Positions 20,157 to 29,350 are shown, counted from the stretch's first letter. The stretch: DNA of 64,000 nucleotides from UBA11612 sp963662375 (GCA_963662375.2 CAXXRP010000005.1:248001-312000), one strand, 5' to 3'. Made by a program: numbers and translations. Notes: generated from the letters alone by a model not told the origin.

Positions 20157-20866
20157 ATGCCCGCCACCAAAAATATTCTTCTTCTACCCGGTGATGGCAT
20201 CGGCCACGAGGTTACCCCGCCACACGCAAAGTGATCGACTGGTTCCAGGCATCACGGGACACTCATTTCGAGATCACCGAGGGACTTATTGGCGGTGCGT
20301 CCTACGACGCTCACGGCACGCCCCTTACGGAAGAGACGTTGGCTGAGGCGAAAGCATCCGACGGCGTGTTGCTCGCCTGCATCGGTGGACCCAAGTGGGA
20401 TACGCTACCGTTCGATGTGCGCCCCGAACGCGGCATTCTACGTATCCGCAAAGAAATGGGTCTGTTTGCCAATCTGCGCCCGGCGGTGGTGTTCGACGCT
20501 TTGGCCAATGCGTCATCCCTGAAGCCCGAAGTGATTCGAGGGCTCGACATCATGATTATCCGTGAGCTCATCGGCGGTCTGTATTTTGGTCAGCTCCGCG
20601 GCATTGAAGATGTTTCGGGTGGCCGGCGCGGTTTCAACACCATGAGCTACAGCACCCCGGAGATTGAACGCATCGCCCGTGTGGGTTTCGAATTGGCGCG
20701 CAAGCGGAACAAGCGCCTGTGTTCAGTGGACAAGGCTAATGTTCTGGAAAGCAGTGTCGTTTAGCGCGAGGACATTACCAAGCTTCATGCCACCGAATTC
20801 AGTGATGTGGAGTTGAGCCATTTGTACGTGGATGCCTGCGCGATGCACCTGGCGCGCGCGCCGGTT
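20157..20866 (+). pseudogene. leuB: 3-isopropylmalate dehydrogenase LeuB, broken and 3'-truncated
   Basis: LeuB oxidises 3-isopropylmalate. From ATG 20157 the frame reads NILLLPGDGIGHEVT, then a frameshift near 20213-20222 moves the gene into the frame with VIDWFQASRDTHFEITEGL. It continues through GGPKWDTLPF, ELIGGLYFG and CSVDKANVLESSVV to a TAG at 20762-20764. The same frame continues as LeuB (REDITKLHATEFSDVELSHL, ACAMHLARAP) until about 20860, where similarity stops abruptly. Beyond that the DNA is the antisense of an Mpo1-like gene. The NLFGDILSDEA region with catalytic and metal-binding Asp residues is missing. Three independent lesions make it non-functional. Confidence 0.9.
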
Positions 20867-21079
20867 GCGTTCCACGAAGGCGTGGGCCGTCCAGGCGAAC
20901 CCATATCCGGCAAAAAGTACGACCAACAGCATAAGCGGCGCTCCCTTCACCAGCGTCCACCTAAACAAGACCATCGGCAGTCCGGTTCCCACGTAGTGCA
21001 GACTCCTGGTCGCCGGCCGCGCGTGCTCTCGCAGGTAATAGGGCCAAAACGCTGTGTATGTGGTGAGCCGCTCGGTCAT
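20723..21079 (-). pseudogene. Mpo1-like (DUF962) membrane protein, 3'-truncated
   Basis: From ATG 21077-21079 the product reads as the DUF962/Mpo1-like family: MTERLTTYTAFWPYYLREHA, RSLHYVGTGL, a membrane hairpin (LMLLVVLFAGYGFAWTAHAF) and VERN. The family then has a conserved Pro-Ala-Thr-rich segment and a C-terminal end; here similarity ends at about 20866 and the frame runs antisense through the leuB remnant to 20723. The family's function in bacteria is unclear; the yeast relative Mpo1 is a dioxygenase for 2-hydroxy fatty acids. The C-terminal third is missing. Confidence 0.75.
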
Positions 21080-21225
21080 GGGCGGCCTGCCTTTCCGGGT
21101 CCTGGCGCTGCCTTGCTTTCGGGGCCGCCCGAGCGTAGTTTGCCGCACCCTCAACGAGCCCTAAATAGAAACCAACCTGCCGCCCCAACGGGGCTGTAAA
21201 CACTTGATACAAACGGAATAATGCT

Positions 21226-22293
21226 ATGCCAGATTCCTCTCGCAAGCCTTCGCGCAAAGACGGATACGTGATTGCGGTGATCGGCGCCACGGGCAGCGTC
21301 GGTCGTGAAATTCTTCAGATTCTCTGGGACCGCAATTTTCCCGCCTCCCAAGTAATCGCGCTTGCTTCGGAGCGTTCGGCGGGCAGGGAAATCTCTTTTG
21401 GTGAAGACGATGTGCTCAAGGTGGAGAACCTTGAGACTTTCGATTTCAAAGGCGTGGATATCGCGCTGTCCTCGCCGGGGGCGAAGGTTTCGGCCGTGAA
21501 TAGTCCGCGCGCCGCCGCTGCCGGTTGTGTTGTCATCGATAACACTTCTCACTTCCGCATGGATCCCGACGTGCCCCTAGTGGTGCCCGAGGTGAATCCA
21601 GGCGCGCTGGCGCGCTACAAAAAAAGAGGCATCATCGCCAACCCCAACTGCTCCACCATTCAAATGGTTGTCGCCCTGAAGCCGCTGCACGATGCGTTCA
21701 AAATCAAACGCGTTGTGGTGTCCACCTATCAATCCACCTCGGGTGCCGGCAAGGACGGCATGGACGAGCTGTTCAACCAGACCAAGGGCATCTATGCCAA
21801 CCAGGCGCCGATCGAGACCAAGTCGAAGTTCACCAAGCAGATCGCTTTCAATGCTATCCCGCATGCTTCCCAATCGGATCCGTTCATGGACGACGGCTCC
21901 ACCAAGGAGGAATGGAAATTGGTTGAGGAAACTCACAAGATTCTCGACCCGGAAATTAAAGTCCACGCCAATTGCGCGCGAGTTCCGACATTTATCGGCC
22001 ACGCGGAGTACGTGAACATCGAAACGGAGAGGCCGATTTCCGATAAAACAGCGCGTGCCGTTCTGCGGAAGGCCGCGGGCATTTTGGTTGTCGATCACCG
22101 CGCCAACGAGGGCTATGTCACGCCGGCCGAGTGCGCCGGCGAGGACGACGTGTTTATTTCACGCATCCGTAAAGACCTGTCCGTGAAAAACGGCCTGTCT
22201 TTTTGGTGCGTGGCTGACAACCTGCGCAAAGGCGCTGCCCTAAACGCCGTGCAGATTGCGGAAGTCTTAGTGCGCGAGCACCTTGCCGCCTGA
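21226..22293 (+). CDS. asd: Aspartate-semialdehyde dehydrogenase Asd
   Basis: Asd reduces aspartyl phosphate to the semialdehyde, the branch point to lysine/DAP, threonine and methionine. The 355-residue product has the NADP site VIAVIGATGSVGREIL, catalytic Cys142 in NPNCSTIQMV, and STYQSTSGAGKDGMDEL. It is intact, in line with its need for peptidoglycan. It follows the leuB remnant at the family's usual place. Confidence 0.95.
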   Translation: MPDSSRKPSRKDGYVIAVIGATGSVGREILQILWDRNFPASQVIALASERSAGREISFGEDDVLKVENLETFDFKGVDIALSSPGAKVSAVNSPRAAAAGCVVIDNTSHFRMDPDVPLVVPEVNPGALARYKKRGIIANPNCSTIQMVVALKPLHDAFKIKRVVVSTYQSTSGAGKDGMDELFNQTKGIYANQAPIETKSKFTKQIAFNAIPHASQSDPFMDDGSTKEEWKLVEETHKILDPEIKVHANCARVPTFIGHAEYVNIETERPISDKTARAVLRKAAGILVVDHRANEGYVTPAECAGEDDVFISRIRKDLSVKNGLSFWCVADNLRKGAALNAVQIAEVLVREHLAA

Positions 22294-22295
22294 TG

Positions 22296-22314
22296 AGCGC
22301 CTAAAATCGGCGCT
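22296..22314. terminator. Hairpin between asd and the LysE remnant
   Basis: AGCGCC (22296-22301) and GGCGCT (22309-22314) pair around a 7-base loop, starting three bases after the asd stop and followed by a weak T-rich run. It could serve converging asd and LysE transcripts. Confidence 0.45.
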
Positions 22315-22322
22315 TAAAATCT

Positions 22323-22841
22323 TTACCGCATAATTTTTATTGCAGCGGCAATCAAAACACCTGTGCCCGATAGGGCGATAATGGTACCCGAGATGCGGTT
22401 TAGGTATGGCAGACCACGTTCAACAAACGCCTCGCGGAATGTACCCACTGCGGCCGATGAGATAAGCCACCATATCGTCGAACCCGTGAACACACCGGTG
22501 ATCAGCAGTGCCGCTGTTCCAGGCGTGGCGCACATATCCACCGGCGCGAACGCGGCGAACAGACCGGCGGCGGCGATCATCATTGCGGGATTTGTAATCG
22601 CCATGCTGAACGTGGTTGTGACATCGCGGCCGACGGCATTTACCGCCGCCGTGCCCTCTGCCCGTTCAACCGGCGATCGCTGCGCCAAGCCCGGCGACAA
22701 AAGCCCGAGCCCGCCCCACGGAAAGGGCGCGGCGCATGCACCGCACCGCCACCGGGCCCACCGGCGCCGCGGGGCAAATCCAGCCACGAGGCCGTGTACG
22801 AACGCAAAATCGAATGGGGGGAAGACCATAAAAGAGTGCAT
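22323..22841 (-). pseudogene. LysE-family amino-acid exporter, broken
   Basis: The N-terminal segment (FDFAFVHGLVAGFAP) is LysE-like. The next conserved segment (GPVAVRCMRRALSVGRARA, then FVAGLGAAIAG) is found only in another frame, ending at a TGA. The last part (TFSMAITNPAMMIAAAGLF, LLITGVFTGSTIWWLI, LNRISGTIIALSGTGVLIAA) is back in the first frame. About 20 codons separate the second and third parts where the family has about 70, so a frameshift and an internal deletion are both present. Intact relatives export basic amino acids or homologous metabolites across the inner membrane. Confidence 0.75.
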
Positions 22842-22990
22842 GCAGTAATGGACCCCCAAACGCCGGACCGGCACGAGAACGGGCCCGCCTCCGCCACCGT
22901 TATGGCTGGCGCGGCACGCGTGTGTTCCCCGCTCTGGACCCGACGGTCCGCATTGGCTATCACCGCTCAGGTATCGCCGGAGAATTTATT

Positions 22991-23902
22991 GTGACCTCTT
23001 CTTTCAGCTCGGACCGCATGCGGCCCCGCCGCAGCATCATCTACATGCCCTCGTCCAATGCGCGCGCTTTGGAAAAAGCAAAGACTCTTCCCGCCGATGG
23101 TTTGATCTTCGATCTTGAGGACGCGGTCGCGCCGGACGTTAAAGCTATCGCCCGCGCTGCCGCCGTCACCGTGGCGAAATCCGGCGCTTACGGAAAACGC
23201 GAAGTGCTGATTCGTGTGAACGGCCTTGATACCGAATGGGGAGCGGACGACTTGGGAGCGGCTGCGACGTCCCAAGCCGATGGCATTATTCTGCCCAAAG
23301 TGAACGCTCCCGAAGATGTGCGGCGCGCTGACGAAATCTTACGCTACGCCGGCGCCCCTGAGTCGCTGACCCTATGGGCCATGATAGAAACACCGAAAGG
23401 AATCATCGCCGCCGCTGGCATCGCCGCTGCTTGTCCGCGTTTAGTCGGCATGATCGCCGGCACCGCCGATTTGGCGAAGGATCTTCACTGTGCGCATCCG
23501 GCGGACCGCTGGCCTATGCTGGCGGCCTTGCAGACTTGCGTCCTGGCCGCCCGCGCCCATGATCTTTGGGTCTTGGATGGTGTGCATGTGGAGTTGGACG
23601 ACGAAAGCGGATTTGAAGCCGTATGCCGTCAGGGCAAGGCGCTAGGATTTGATGGCAAAACGCTCATCCATCCCAAACAAATTGCCTCCGCCAACAATAT
23701 CTTTGCGCCAGCACCTGATGAGCTTGATCGTGCGCGCCGTATTGTCACCGCGCACAAACAAGCGCTAGTGGCTGGGAAGGGCGTGGCGGTCGTCGACGGC
23801 CGTTTGGTAGAGTCTTTGCATGTGCGCGAGGCTGAACGCTTGATCGCGTCGGCGGACATGATCGCAACCCTTGAGCGCGAGTCCACGGCTAGTCAAGGTT
23901 GA
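22991..23902 (+). CDS. CitE-like HpcH/HpaI aldolase family CoA-ester lyase
   Basis: The product is a TIM-barrel lyase of the citE/malyl-CoA lyase group: RRSIIYMPSSNARALEKA, DGLIFDLEDAVAPD, REVLIRVNGLDT, DGIILPKVN, WAMIETPKGI, and the C-terminal GFDGKTLIHPKQI. I start at GTG 22991, preceded by GGAG; ATG 23018 (MRPRRSIIYMPS) is the alternative. Such enzymes cleave or form malyl-CoA, citramalyl-CoA or similar thioesters with Mg2+; the exact substrate cannot be read. About 303 residues, intact, followed six bases later by a broken oxidoreductase gene. Confidence 0.85.
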   Translation: MTSSFSSDRMRPRRSIIYMPSSNARALEKAKTLPADGLIFDLEDAVAPDVKAIARAAAVTVAKSGAYGKREVLIRVNGLDTEWGADDLGAAATSQADGIILPKVNAPEDVRRADEILRYAGAPESLTLWAMIETPKGIIAAAGIAAACPRLVGMIAGTADLAKDLHCAHPADRWPMLAALQTCVLAARAHDLWVLDGVHVELDDESGFEAVCRQGKALGFDGKTLIHPKQIASANNIFAPAPDELDRARRIVTAHKQALVAGKGVAVVDGRLVESLHVREAERLIASADMIATLERESTASQG

Positions 23903-23908
23903 GATTCC

Positions 23909-24927
23909 ATGGCTCTGACCCTCAGTGTCCTCGACCAATCTCCCGTTCGGTCCGGGTCAACAGCTCTGGCCGCCATTGAAGAAACCATAAAACTTGCGCA
24001 AGCCGCCGAGGCGCTCGGGTACGCTCGCTATTGGCTTGCCGAGCATCATGGCACTGAAGATTTGGCGGGAAGTTCTCCAAGGTGCTGTTGGCTCGCGTCG
24101 GCGCGGCCACCCGCGACATCCGTATTCGGTTCGGGCGGTGTCATGCTCAGCCACTACAGCCCACTAAAAGTCGCCGAGAACTTCGCGCTATTGGCTACCA
24201 TGTATCCAGGCCGGATTGATCTCGGATTGGGCTGGGCGCCGGGCGGCGACCAGTTAACCGCTCAAGCCATGCTGTACGGCTCCAATATCGGCGTTGAGTA
24301 CTATCCGGCTAAGGTGCTGGATGTGAAGTCGTTCCTTTACGACGGCGAACCGGCGAACAAGGGCCTTTCGCGTGTCAAGGTCACGCCGACTCCTGCGGTG
24401 CCACCTGAAATTTGGCTGCTCGATCGTCGGCAGATAGCGCAACTCTTGCGGCCACGTTCGGTTTGCCGTTTTCGTTCGCGCACTTCATTAACCCGACCTA
24501 CCCGGATCGCGTTGTCGAACACTATCGCCGAACCTTTAAGCCGTCCGATATTCTTGAAGCGCCCCAAGCGAGCATTTGTGTTTTCGCGATTTGCGCTGAG
24601 ACACAGGCGGAAGCCGATCGCCTCGCCCTCAGCGGTGCGTTGTGGCGCGTTATGCTTGAGAAAGGAGCCTTCGGACTGTTCCCCAGCCCCGAAGAGGTCG
24701 AAACCCACCCATATACGGACGCCGAAAAACGCACTGCTGAAGCAGGCAAGCGGCGCGGCATTGTCAGCGATCCGGCTTCAGTGAAAGCACAGATCGAAGA
24801 CATGGCGGCTACGTGCAAGGTCGACGACGTCATGGTGGTCACGATCTGCCATGATGTCGAAGCGCGTCGGCGTTCGTACGAGCTTATAGCCGCCGCTTTT
24901 AGCCTTAAACGCCGAGCGTTATCTTAA
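23909..24927 (+). pseudogene. LLM-class flavin-dependent oxidoreductase, three frameshifts
   Basis: The gene follows the bacterial luciferase-like family: LSVLDQSPVRSG, LGYARYWLAEHHGTEDLAGS, GGVMLSHYSPLKVAENF and the YPGRIDLGLGWAPGGD flavin region. Between about 24080 and 24128 the expected text (KVLLARVGAATRDIRI) is in the next frame, so two opposite indels lie ~50 bases apart. A third indel near 24420 shifts the rest (SSADSATLAATFGLPFSFAH and on) until TAA 24925-24927. Intact members are ~335 residues and use FMN or F420; the substrate is unknown. Confidence 0.85.
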
Positions 24928-24949
24928 GAAGTGGACCCGGCGCGCTTCG

Positions 24950-24978
24950 TTGACTTCATTCGGGCGGGTGAGTAGTAC
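24950..24978 (+). promoter_or_regulatory. Possible promoter of the sdh operon
   Basis: TTGACT (24950-24955) and TAGTAC (24973-24978) are 17 bases apart, about 88 bases before sdhC. The -35 box is good and the -10 box weak. Confidence 0.3.
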
Positions 24979-25065
24979 TGTGCCAGAACCGCGGCGCTCC
25001 AGTGCCACTTGCGGGTCGGGAACAGCCATCTGCAGATTTCGGTTTAGCCGCTCATTGGATACGCC

Positions 25066-25458
25066 ATGACCCACGCCGCGAAACCCGCCGCCCGGCCTCT
25101 TTCACCGCATTTGCAGGTGTATCGGCTCCCGCTGGCGGCTCTTACGTCGATCTTCCATCGCATAACCGGGATCGGCTTAACCCTCGGCATACCCTTGTTG
25201 GTTTGGTGGGTGGCAAGTGCTGCCTACGGGTCCGAGGCATATGCGGCCGCGACCGGATTTATCAACTCGCCCATCGGCTACCTGTTGCTTTTCGGGTTCT
25301 CCGTGGCGCTGTTCTTTCACCTCTGCAACGGCATCCGGCATTTGTTCTGGGATGCGGGCATGAATTTTGAGGTCGCGGAAACCAAAAGAACCAACGTCAT
25401 GGTGATTGTCGCCACCATCGCGCTGACGGTTGTCAGTTGGTTTCTGGCCTTGGTTTAG
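25066..25458 (+). CDS. sdhC: Succinate dehydrogenase cytochrome b556 subunit SdhC
   Basis: SdhC is a membrane anchor of complex II. The 130-residue product has RPLSPHLQVYRLPLAALTSI, FHRITGIGLTLG, three hydrophobic helices, and the heme-ligand region FHLCNGIRHLFWDAG. It starts the sdhCDAB operon. Confidence 0.94.
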   Translation: MTHAAKPAARPLSPHLQVYRLPLAALTSIFHRITGIGLTLGIPLLVWWVASAAYGSEAYAAATGFINSPIGYLLLFGFSVALFFHLCNGIRHLFWDAGMNFEVAETKRTNVMVIVATIALTVVSWFLALV

Positions 25459-25469
25459 GGAGCCGCTAA

Positions 25470-25862
25470 TTGTTTGCATCAAGCAATCTCCGCTCAGCAC
25501 TTGGCCGCGCGCGCGGTTTGGGATCGGCAAAAGAAGGGCTGCATCACTGGTGGGCTCAGCGCCTGACGGCCCTCGCCTTGATTCCCCTGACAGTATGGTT
25601 TGTGGCGTCGCTCATCGGCTTAGCAGGCGCCGGCTATGACGAGTTTATCCTTTGGCTGGAAAATCCCGTGAACGCCACGGCGATGATCTTGTTTCTCGCC
25701 GTTGCACTTCACCACGCCCAATTGGGGATACAGGTTGTGCTGGAGGATTACGTCAGCGGCCATGCTCTGCGCACGACCGGTGTTGTTGTTGTCAAGTTCG
25801 TCTGTGTTGGCCTTGCGGCTTTTGGCATTGTATCAACCCTTATCGTCGCGGTTGGAGTCTGA
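25470..25862 (+). CDS. sdhD: Succinate dehydrogenase membrane anchor SdhD
   Basis: The 130-residue product has LRSALGRARGLGSAKEGLHH then WWAQRLTALAL, three transmembrane helices, and the conserved HHAQLGIQVVLEDYV with the heme/quinone-site His. It starts at TTG 25470, preceded by GGGAG; no ATG is available in the right place. It ends five bases before sdhA. Confidence 0.92.
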   Translation: MFASSNLRSALGRARGLGSAKEGLHHWWAQRLTALALIPLTVWFVASLIGLAGAGYDEFILWLENPVNATAMILFLAVALHHAQLGIQVVLEDYVSGHALRTTGVVVVKFVCVGLAAFGIVSTLIVAVGV

Positions 25863-25867
25863 CCGCC

Positions 25868-27655
25868 ATGGCCGCATACACAATCGTTGACCATGAATAC
25901 GATGTGGTTGTTGTTGGCGCCGGCGGTGCCGGTCTGCGCGCCACCTTCGGCATGGTGCAGAACGGACTGCAGACGGCTTGCGTGACCAAAGTGTTCCCCA
26001 CCCGTAGTCATACGGTGGCTGCGCAGGGCGGCGTCGGCGCGGCGCTCGGTAACATGGCCGAGGACAATTGGATTTGGCATATGTACGACACGGTCAAGGG
26101 CTCCGATTGGCTCGGCGACCAGGACGCCATCGAATACATGTGCCGCGAAGCGATACCAGCGGTGCACGAGCTGGAACATTACGGCGTGCCGTTTTCACGC
26201 ACGCCCGAGGGCAAGATTTATCAACGGCCCTTCGGTGGTCATATGCGCAATTTCGGCGAAGCACCGGTGCAGCGTGCCTGTGCTGCCGCCGACCGCACGG
26301 GGCACGCTATTCTGCACACCCTGTATCAGCAGAGTCTGAAGCATAAAGCCGAATTTTTTGTCGAGTACTTCGCTATTGATTTAATCATGGATGGCGAAGG
26401 TGCGTGCCGCGGCGTTGTGGCTCTGGATATGGCCACCGGTACTATCCATCGTTTCAAGTCGTCCATGACCGTGTTGGCCACCGGCGGCTGCGGGCGCGCA
26501 TATTTCTCCTGCACCTCGGCTCATACCTGCACCGGCGATGGCAACGCGATGGTCGCACGCGCCGGCCTACCGCTCCAGGATATGGAGTTCGTTCAATTCC
26601 ACCCGACCGGCGTTTACGGGGCGGGTGTGCTCATCACCGAAGGGGCGCGCGGCGAGGGCGGATACCTCACCAACAGCCAGGGTGAGCGCTTTATGGAGCG
26701 CTACGCGCCCACGGCGAAGGACTTAGCGTCCCGCGACGTGGTCAGCCGCGCTATGACCATGGAAATACGCGAAGGCCGCGGTGTCGGCCCGGACAATGAC
26801 CACATTCTCTTGCACCTAGAGCATCTGGGCTCCGAAGTTCTTTTGCAACGCCTTCCGGGCATTACTGAAACGTCGAAAATTTTCGCCGGCGTGGATGCGA
26901 TCAAGGAACCCATCCCGGTCTTGCCGACAGTGCACTACAATATGGGCGGCATTCCCACCAACTACATGGCCGAGGTGGTCAACCCGAAAGCGGGCAATCC
27001 TGATGCCGTGGTCGAGGGGCTCATGGCCATCGGCGAGGCGGCCAGCGTGTCCGTGCATGGCGCCAATCGGCTCGGCACCAATTCCCTGCTCGATATTGTC
27101 GTCTTCGGCCGCGCTGCGGCCTTGCGCGCCAAGGACATTATCAAGAAGGGCACGCGTGTTCGCGATTTACCGAAGAATTCCGCCGACCTGGCTCTCTCCC
27201 GCCTCGACCGGTTGCGCAATGCCAGCGGGTCGCTCACCACGGCGCAAATTCGCCGTGACATGCAGGGGAACATGCAAAATGATGCGGCCGTTTTCAGAAC
27301 GTCAAAGACTTTGAAAGAAGGCTGCGAGAAGGTGAGCGGCGTGGCTCAATCGTTAAACGATATAAAGATAGCCGACAGCTCGCTGATCTTTAACACCGAT
27401 CTCATTGAGGCATTCGAGTTAGAAAACCTCATGGCTTGTGCACTCACTACCATTACCGGCGCTGAAGGCCGTCACGAAAGCCGCGGCGCTCATGCTCATG
27501 AAGATTATCCCAACCGCGACGACGAGAACTGGATGAAACATACTCTGGCGTGGGTCAGCGACGATTGGAAGGTCATGCTGGATTATCGGCCTGTCCACAC
27601 CTACACGCTGACCAGGGACGTTGAATATATCCAGCCCAAAGCGCGTGTATACTAA
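25868..27655 (+). CDS. sdhA: Succinate dehydrogenase flavoprotein subunit SdhA
   Basis: SdhA oxidises succinate to fumarate with covalent FAD. The 595-residue product has the dinucleotide fold YDVVVVGAGGAGLRATFG, the flavinylated His48 in RSHTVAAQGGV, catalytic-loop MEFVQFHPTGVYGAGVLI, HYNMGGIPTNY and SVHGANRLGTNSLLDIVVFG. ATG 25868 gives the standard length; the open frame upstream overlaps sdhD and is not coding. Intact. Confidence 0.97.
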   Translation: MAAYTIVDHEYDVVVVGAGGAGLRATFGMVQNGLQTACVTKVFPTRSHTVAAQGGVGAALGNMAEDNWIWHMYDTVKGSDWLGDQDAIEYMCREAIPAVHELEHYGVPFSRTPEGKIYQRPFGGHMRNFGEAPVQRACAAADRTGHAILHTLYQQSLKHKAEFFVEYFAIDLIMDGEGACRGVVALDMATGTIHRFKSSMTVLATGGCGRAYFSCTSAHTCTGDGNAMVARAGLPLQDMEFVQFHPTGVYGAGVLITEGARGEGGYLTNSQGERFMERYAPTAKDLASRDVVSRAMTMEIREGRGVGPDNDHILLHLEHLGSEVLLQRLPGITETSKIFAGVDAIKEPIPVLPTVHYNMGGIPTNYMAEVVNPKAGNPDAVVEGLMAIGEAASVSVHGANRLGTNSLLDIVVFGRAAALRAKDIIKKGTRVRDLPKNSADLALSRLDRLRNASGSLTTAQIRRDMQGNMQNDAAVFRTSKTLKEGCEKVSGVAQSLNDIKIADSSLIFNTDLIEAFELENLMACALTTITGAEGRHESRGAHAHEDYPNRDDENWMKHTLAWVSDDWKVMLDYRPVHTYTLTRDVEYIQPKARVY

Positions 27656-27702
27656 GCGCACGCGCGTCGTGAAACGAACGCTCTAAAGACGAAGGATTGC
27701 AC

Positions 27703-28485
27703 ATGGTTGAGTTATCCCTACCCCGCAATTCGCGCCCGACCAAGGGCAAGGCGTATGCCGCGCCCGAAGGTGCTAAGAACGTCAAGCGGTTTCATATCTA
27801 CCGTTATGATCCTGACTCTGACGCCAATCCGCGCATCGATTCCTATGACGTGGACATGGACAGCTGCGGACCCATGGTGCTGGACGCGCTCCTGAAGATT
27901 AAAGACGAGGTTGATCAGACCCTCACGCTGCGCCGTTCCTGCCGCGAAGGCATTTGCGGGTCGTGCTCCATGAATATCGACGGGGGCAACACTCTGGCGT
28001 GTCTCAAGCCTATCAATGATGTGAAGGGCGACGTGAAGGTATATCCCCTGCCGCACTTGCCGGTGATCAAGGATCTCGTGCCCGACCTCACCCACATGTA
28101 CGCGCAATACACCGCCATCGAACCGTGGATTAAAGCCGAGACGCAGCCGCCCGCTAGTGGCGAGCGTCTGCAGTCGCCCGAGGAACGCGAAAAGCTCGAC
28201 GGCTTATGGGAGTGTATTTTGTGTTTTTGTTGTTCCACCAGCTGCCCTAGCTATTGGTGGAATGGTGACCGTTACCTCGGCCCGGCCATCCTTTTGCAGG
28301 CCGCGCGCTGGATCAATGACAGCCGCGATGAAGCCACGGGCGAGCGCCTCGATGCGCTGGACGATCCGTTCCGCCTGTATCGGTGCCACACCATCATGAA
28401 CTGTACGCAGACCTGCCCAAAGGGTCTCAATCCGGCGAAGGCCATCGCCGGTATCAAGATGAAGGTGGTCGAGCGGGCGGGATAA
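27703..28485 (+). CDS. sdhB: Succinate dehydrogenase iron-sulfur subunit SdhB
   Basis: SdhB carries electrons from FAD to quinone. The 260-residue product has the [2Fe-2S] ligands CREGICGSCSMNIDG, the [4Fe-4S] motif CILCFCCSTSCPSYWW and the [3Fe-4S] region CHTIMNCTQTCPKGLNP. The start ATG 27703 follows GAAGGA; a TTG two codons upstream is less likely. Last gene of sdhCDAB. Confidence 0.97.
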   Translation: MVELSLPRNSRPTKGKAYAAPEGAKNVKRFHIYRYDPDSDANPRIDSYDVDMDSCGPMVLDALLKIKDEVDQTLTLRRSCREGICGSCSMNIDGGNTLACLKPINDVKGDVKVYPLPHLPVIKDLVPDLTHMYAQYTAIEPWIKAETQPPASGERLQSPEEREKLDGLWECILCFCCSTSCPSYWWNGDRYLGPAILLQAARWINDSRDEATGERLDALDDPFRLYRCHTIMNCTQTCPKGLNPAKAIAGIKMKVVERAG

Positions 28486-28506
28486 ACTCCGTCGTCGCGG
28501 GCCGCC

Positions 28507-28851
28507 TTATGGTTTCGCTACGCAACTAAAAAAGGCACGGGTCGGCGCCATCAATGCGCACGCCGCGTCGTCCTGATGGCTGAACCGCGGGATTCGGTCG
28601 GTTTTGGCGCATTCTGATTCGGCAAGTTTCATAACGTCCGCCGGTGTGGTGCTCTGGCTTGAATAGCAAATGGCGACGCGGTCTGGAGTGGATGCACCCA
28701 CGGTGCTTATCTGCCCCGCCTCACGCCGACTATCCACATAAGGTGTACCGCTGCATGCGCTCAATCCGAGCGTCACCATCTCCACAGATAGACAAAGCGC
28801 GCCTTTGGCGGCGAGGTCATATACGGTGCGACCCGAGGATTTCATCACCAT
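28507..28851 (-). CDS. Small conserved lipoprotein of unknown function
   Basis: The 114-residue product has a signal peptide ending in the lipobox LSAC (Cys near residue 33), then a short mature domain with PYVDSRREAGQ, STPDRVAICYSS, LAESECAKT, PRF and PTRAFFSCV. Paired Cys residues suggest a disulphide in the periplasm. I recall similar small lipoproteins near sdh genes in alphaproteobacteria but no function. ATG 28845 is an alternative start two codons in. Confidence 0.65.
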   Translation of the reverse strand: MVMKSSGRTVYDLAAKGALCLSVEMVTLGLSACSGTPYVDSRREAGQISTVGASTPDRVAICYSSQSTTPADVMKLAESECAKTDRIPRFSHQDDAACALMAPTRAFFSCVAKP

Positions 28852-28981
28852 TGCATTTTCCTGCCTTTCGAAGGGACTCGGCGGTGTGCCTCAAAATTTT
28901 CAGCAGTTATCGGGCGTTGTGTTAAACTCCTGTCCTGTCTATCTTTTCGGCGGGATGCACTTTTGTCGAGGGGAGTTTTCA

Positions 28982-29350
28982 ATGTCCTCTGGAAAATACC
29001 GGCTGGTTACGCGTAGTAATTTCGATGGCCTTGTTTGTGCTACGGTCCTCAAAGAATTGGACCTGATCGATGAGATCAAATTTGTCCATCCGAAGGACAT
29101 GCAAGACGGCGTGATCGAGATCACCAACCGAGATATCACCACTAACCTTCCCTTCGTGGAAGGGGCCTATTTGGCGTTCGACCATCACGAAAGCGAAACC
29201 ACCTGCGTCGGCAAGAAAGATAATCACATCATAGACCCCAAGGCGCCGTCTGCGGCGCGCGGGGTGTACGACTATTACGGCAGCAAGGCGAAGCCGCCTC
29301 GCATCCCCAACGATCAGGCGGAGGCGACCCTTCAAACGCTGATCGATTAA
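28982..29350 (+). pseudogene. DHH-superfamily (exopolyphosphatase-like) protein, truncated
   Basis: The N-terminus matches a proteobacterial DHH family annotated as exopolyphosphatase-like: KYRLVTRSNFDGLVCATVLK, VHPKDMQDGVIEIT, LAFDHHESET and HIIDPKAPSAARGVYDYYG. It has the FDG and DHH metal-binding motifs. The frame ends at TAA 29348-29350 after 122 residues, while relatives have about 300. The following ~240 bases up to zapE show no recognisable remainder in any frame, so the 3' part is deleted or decayed beyond recognition. The real substrate of this family is not established. Confidence 0.75.
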
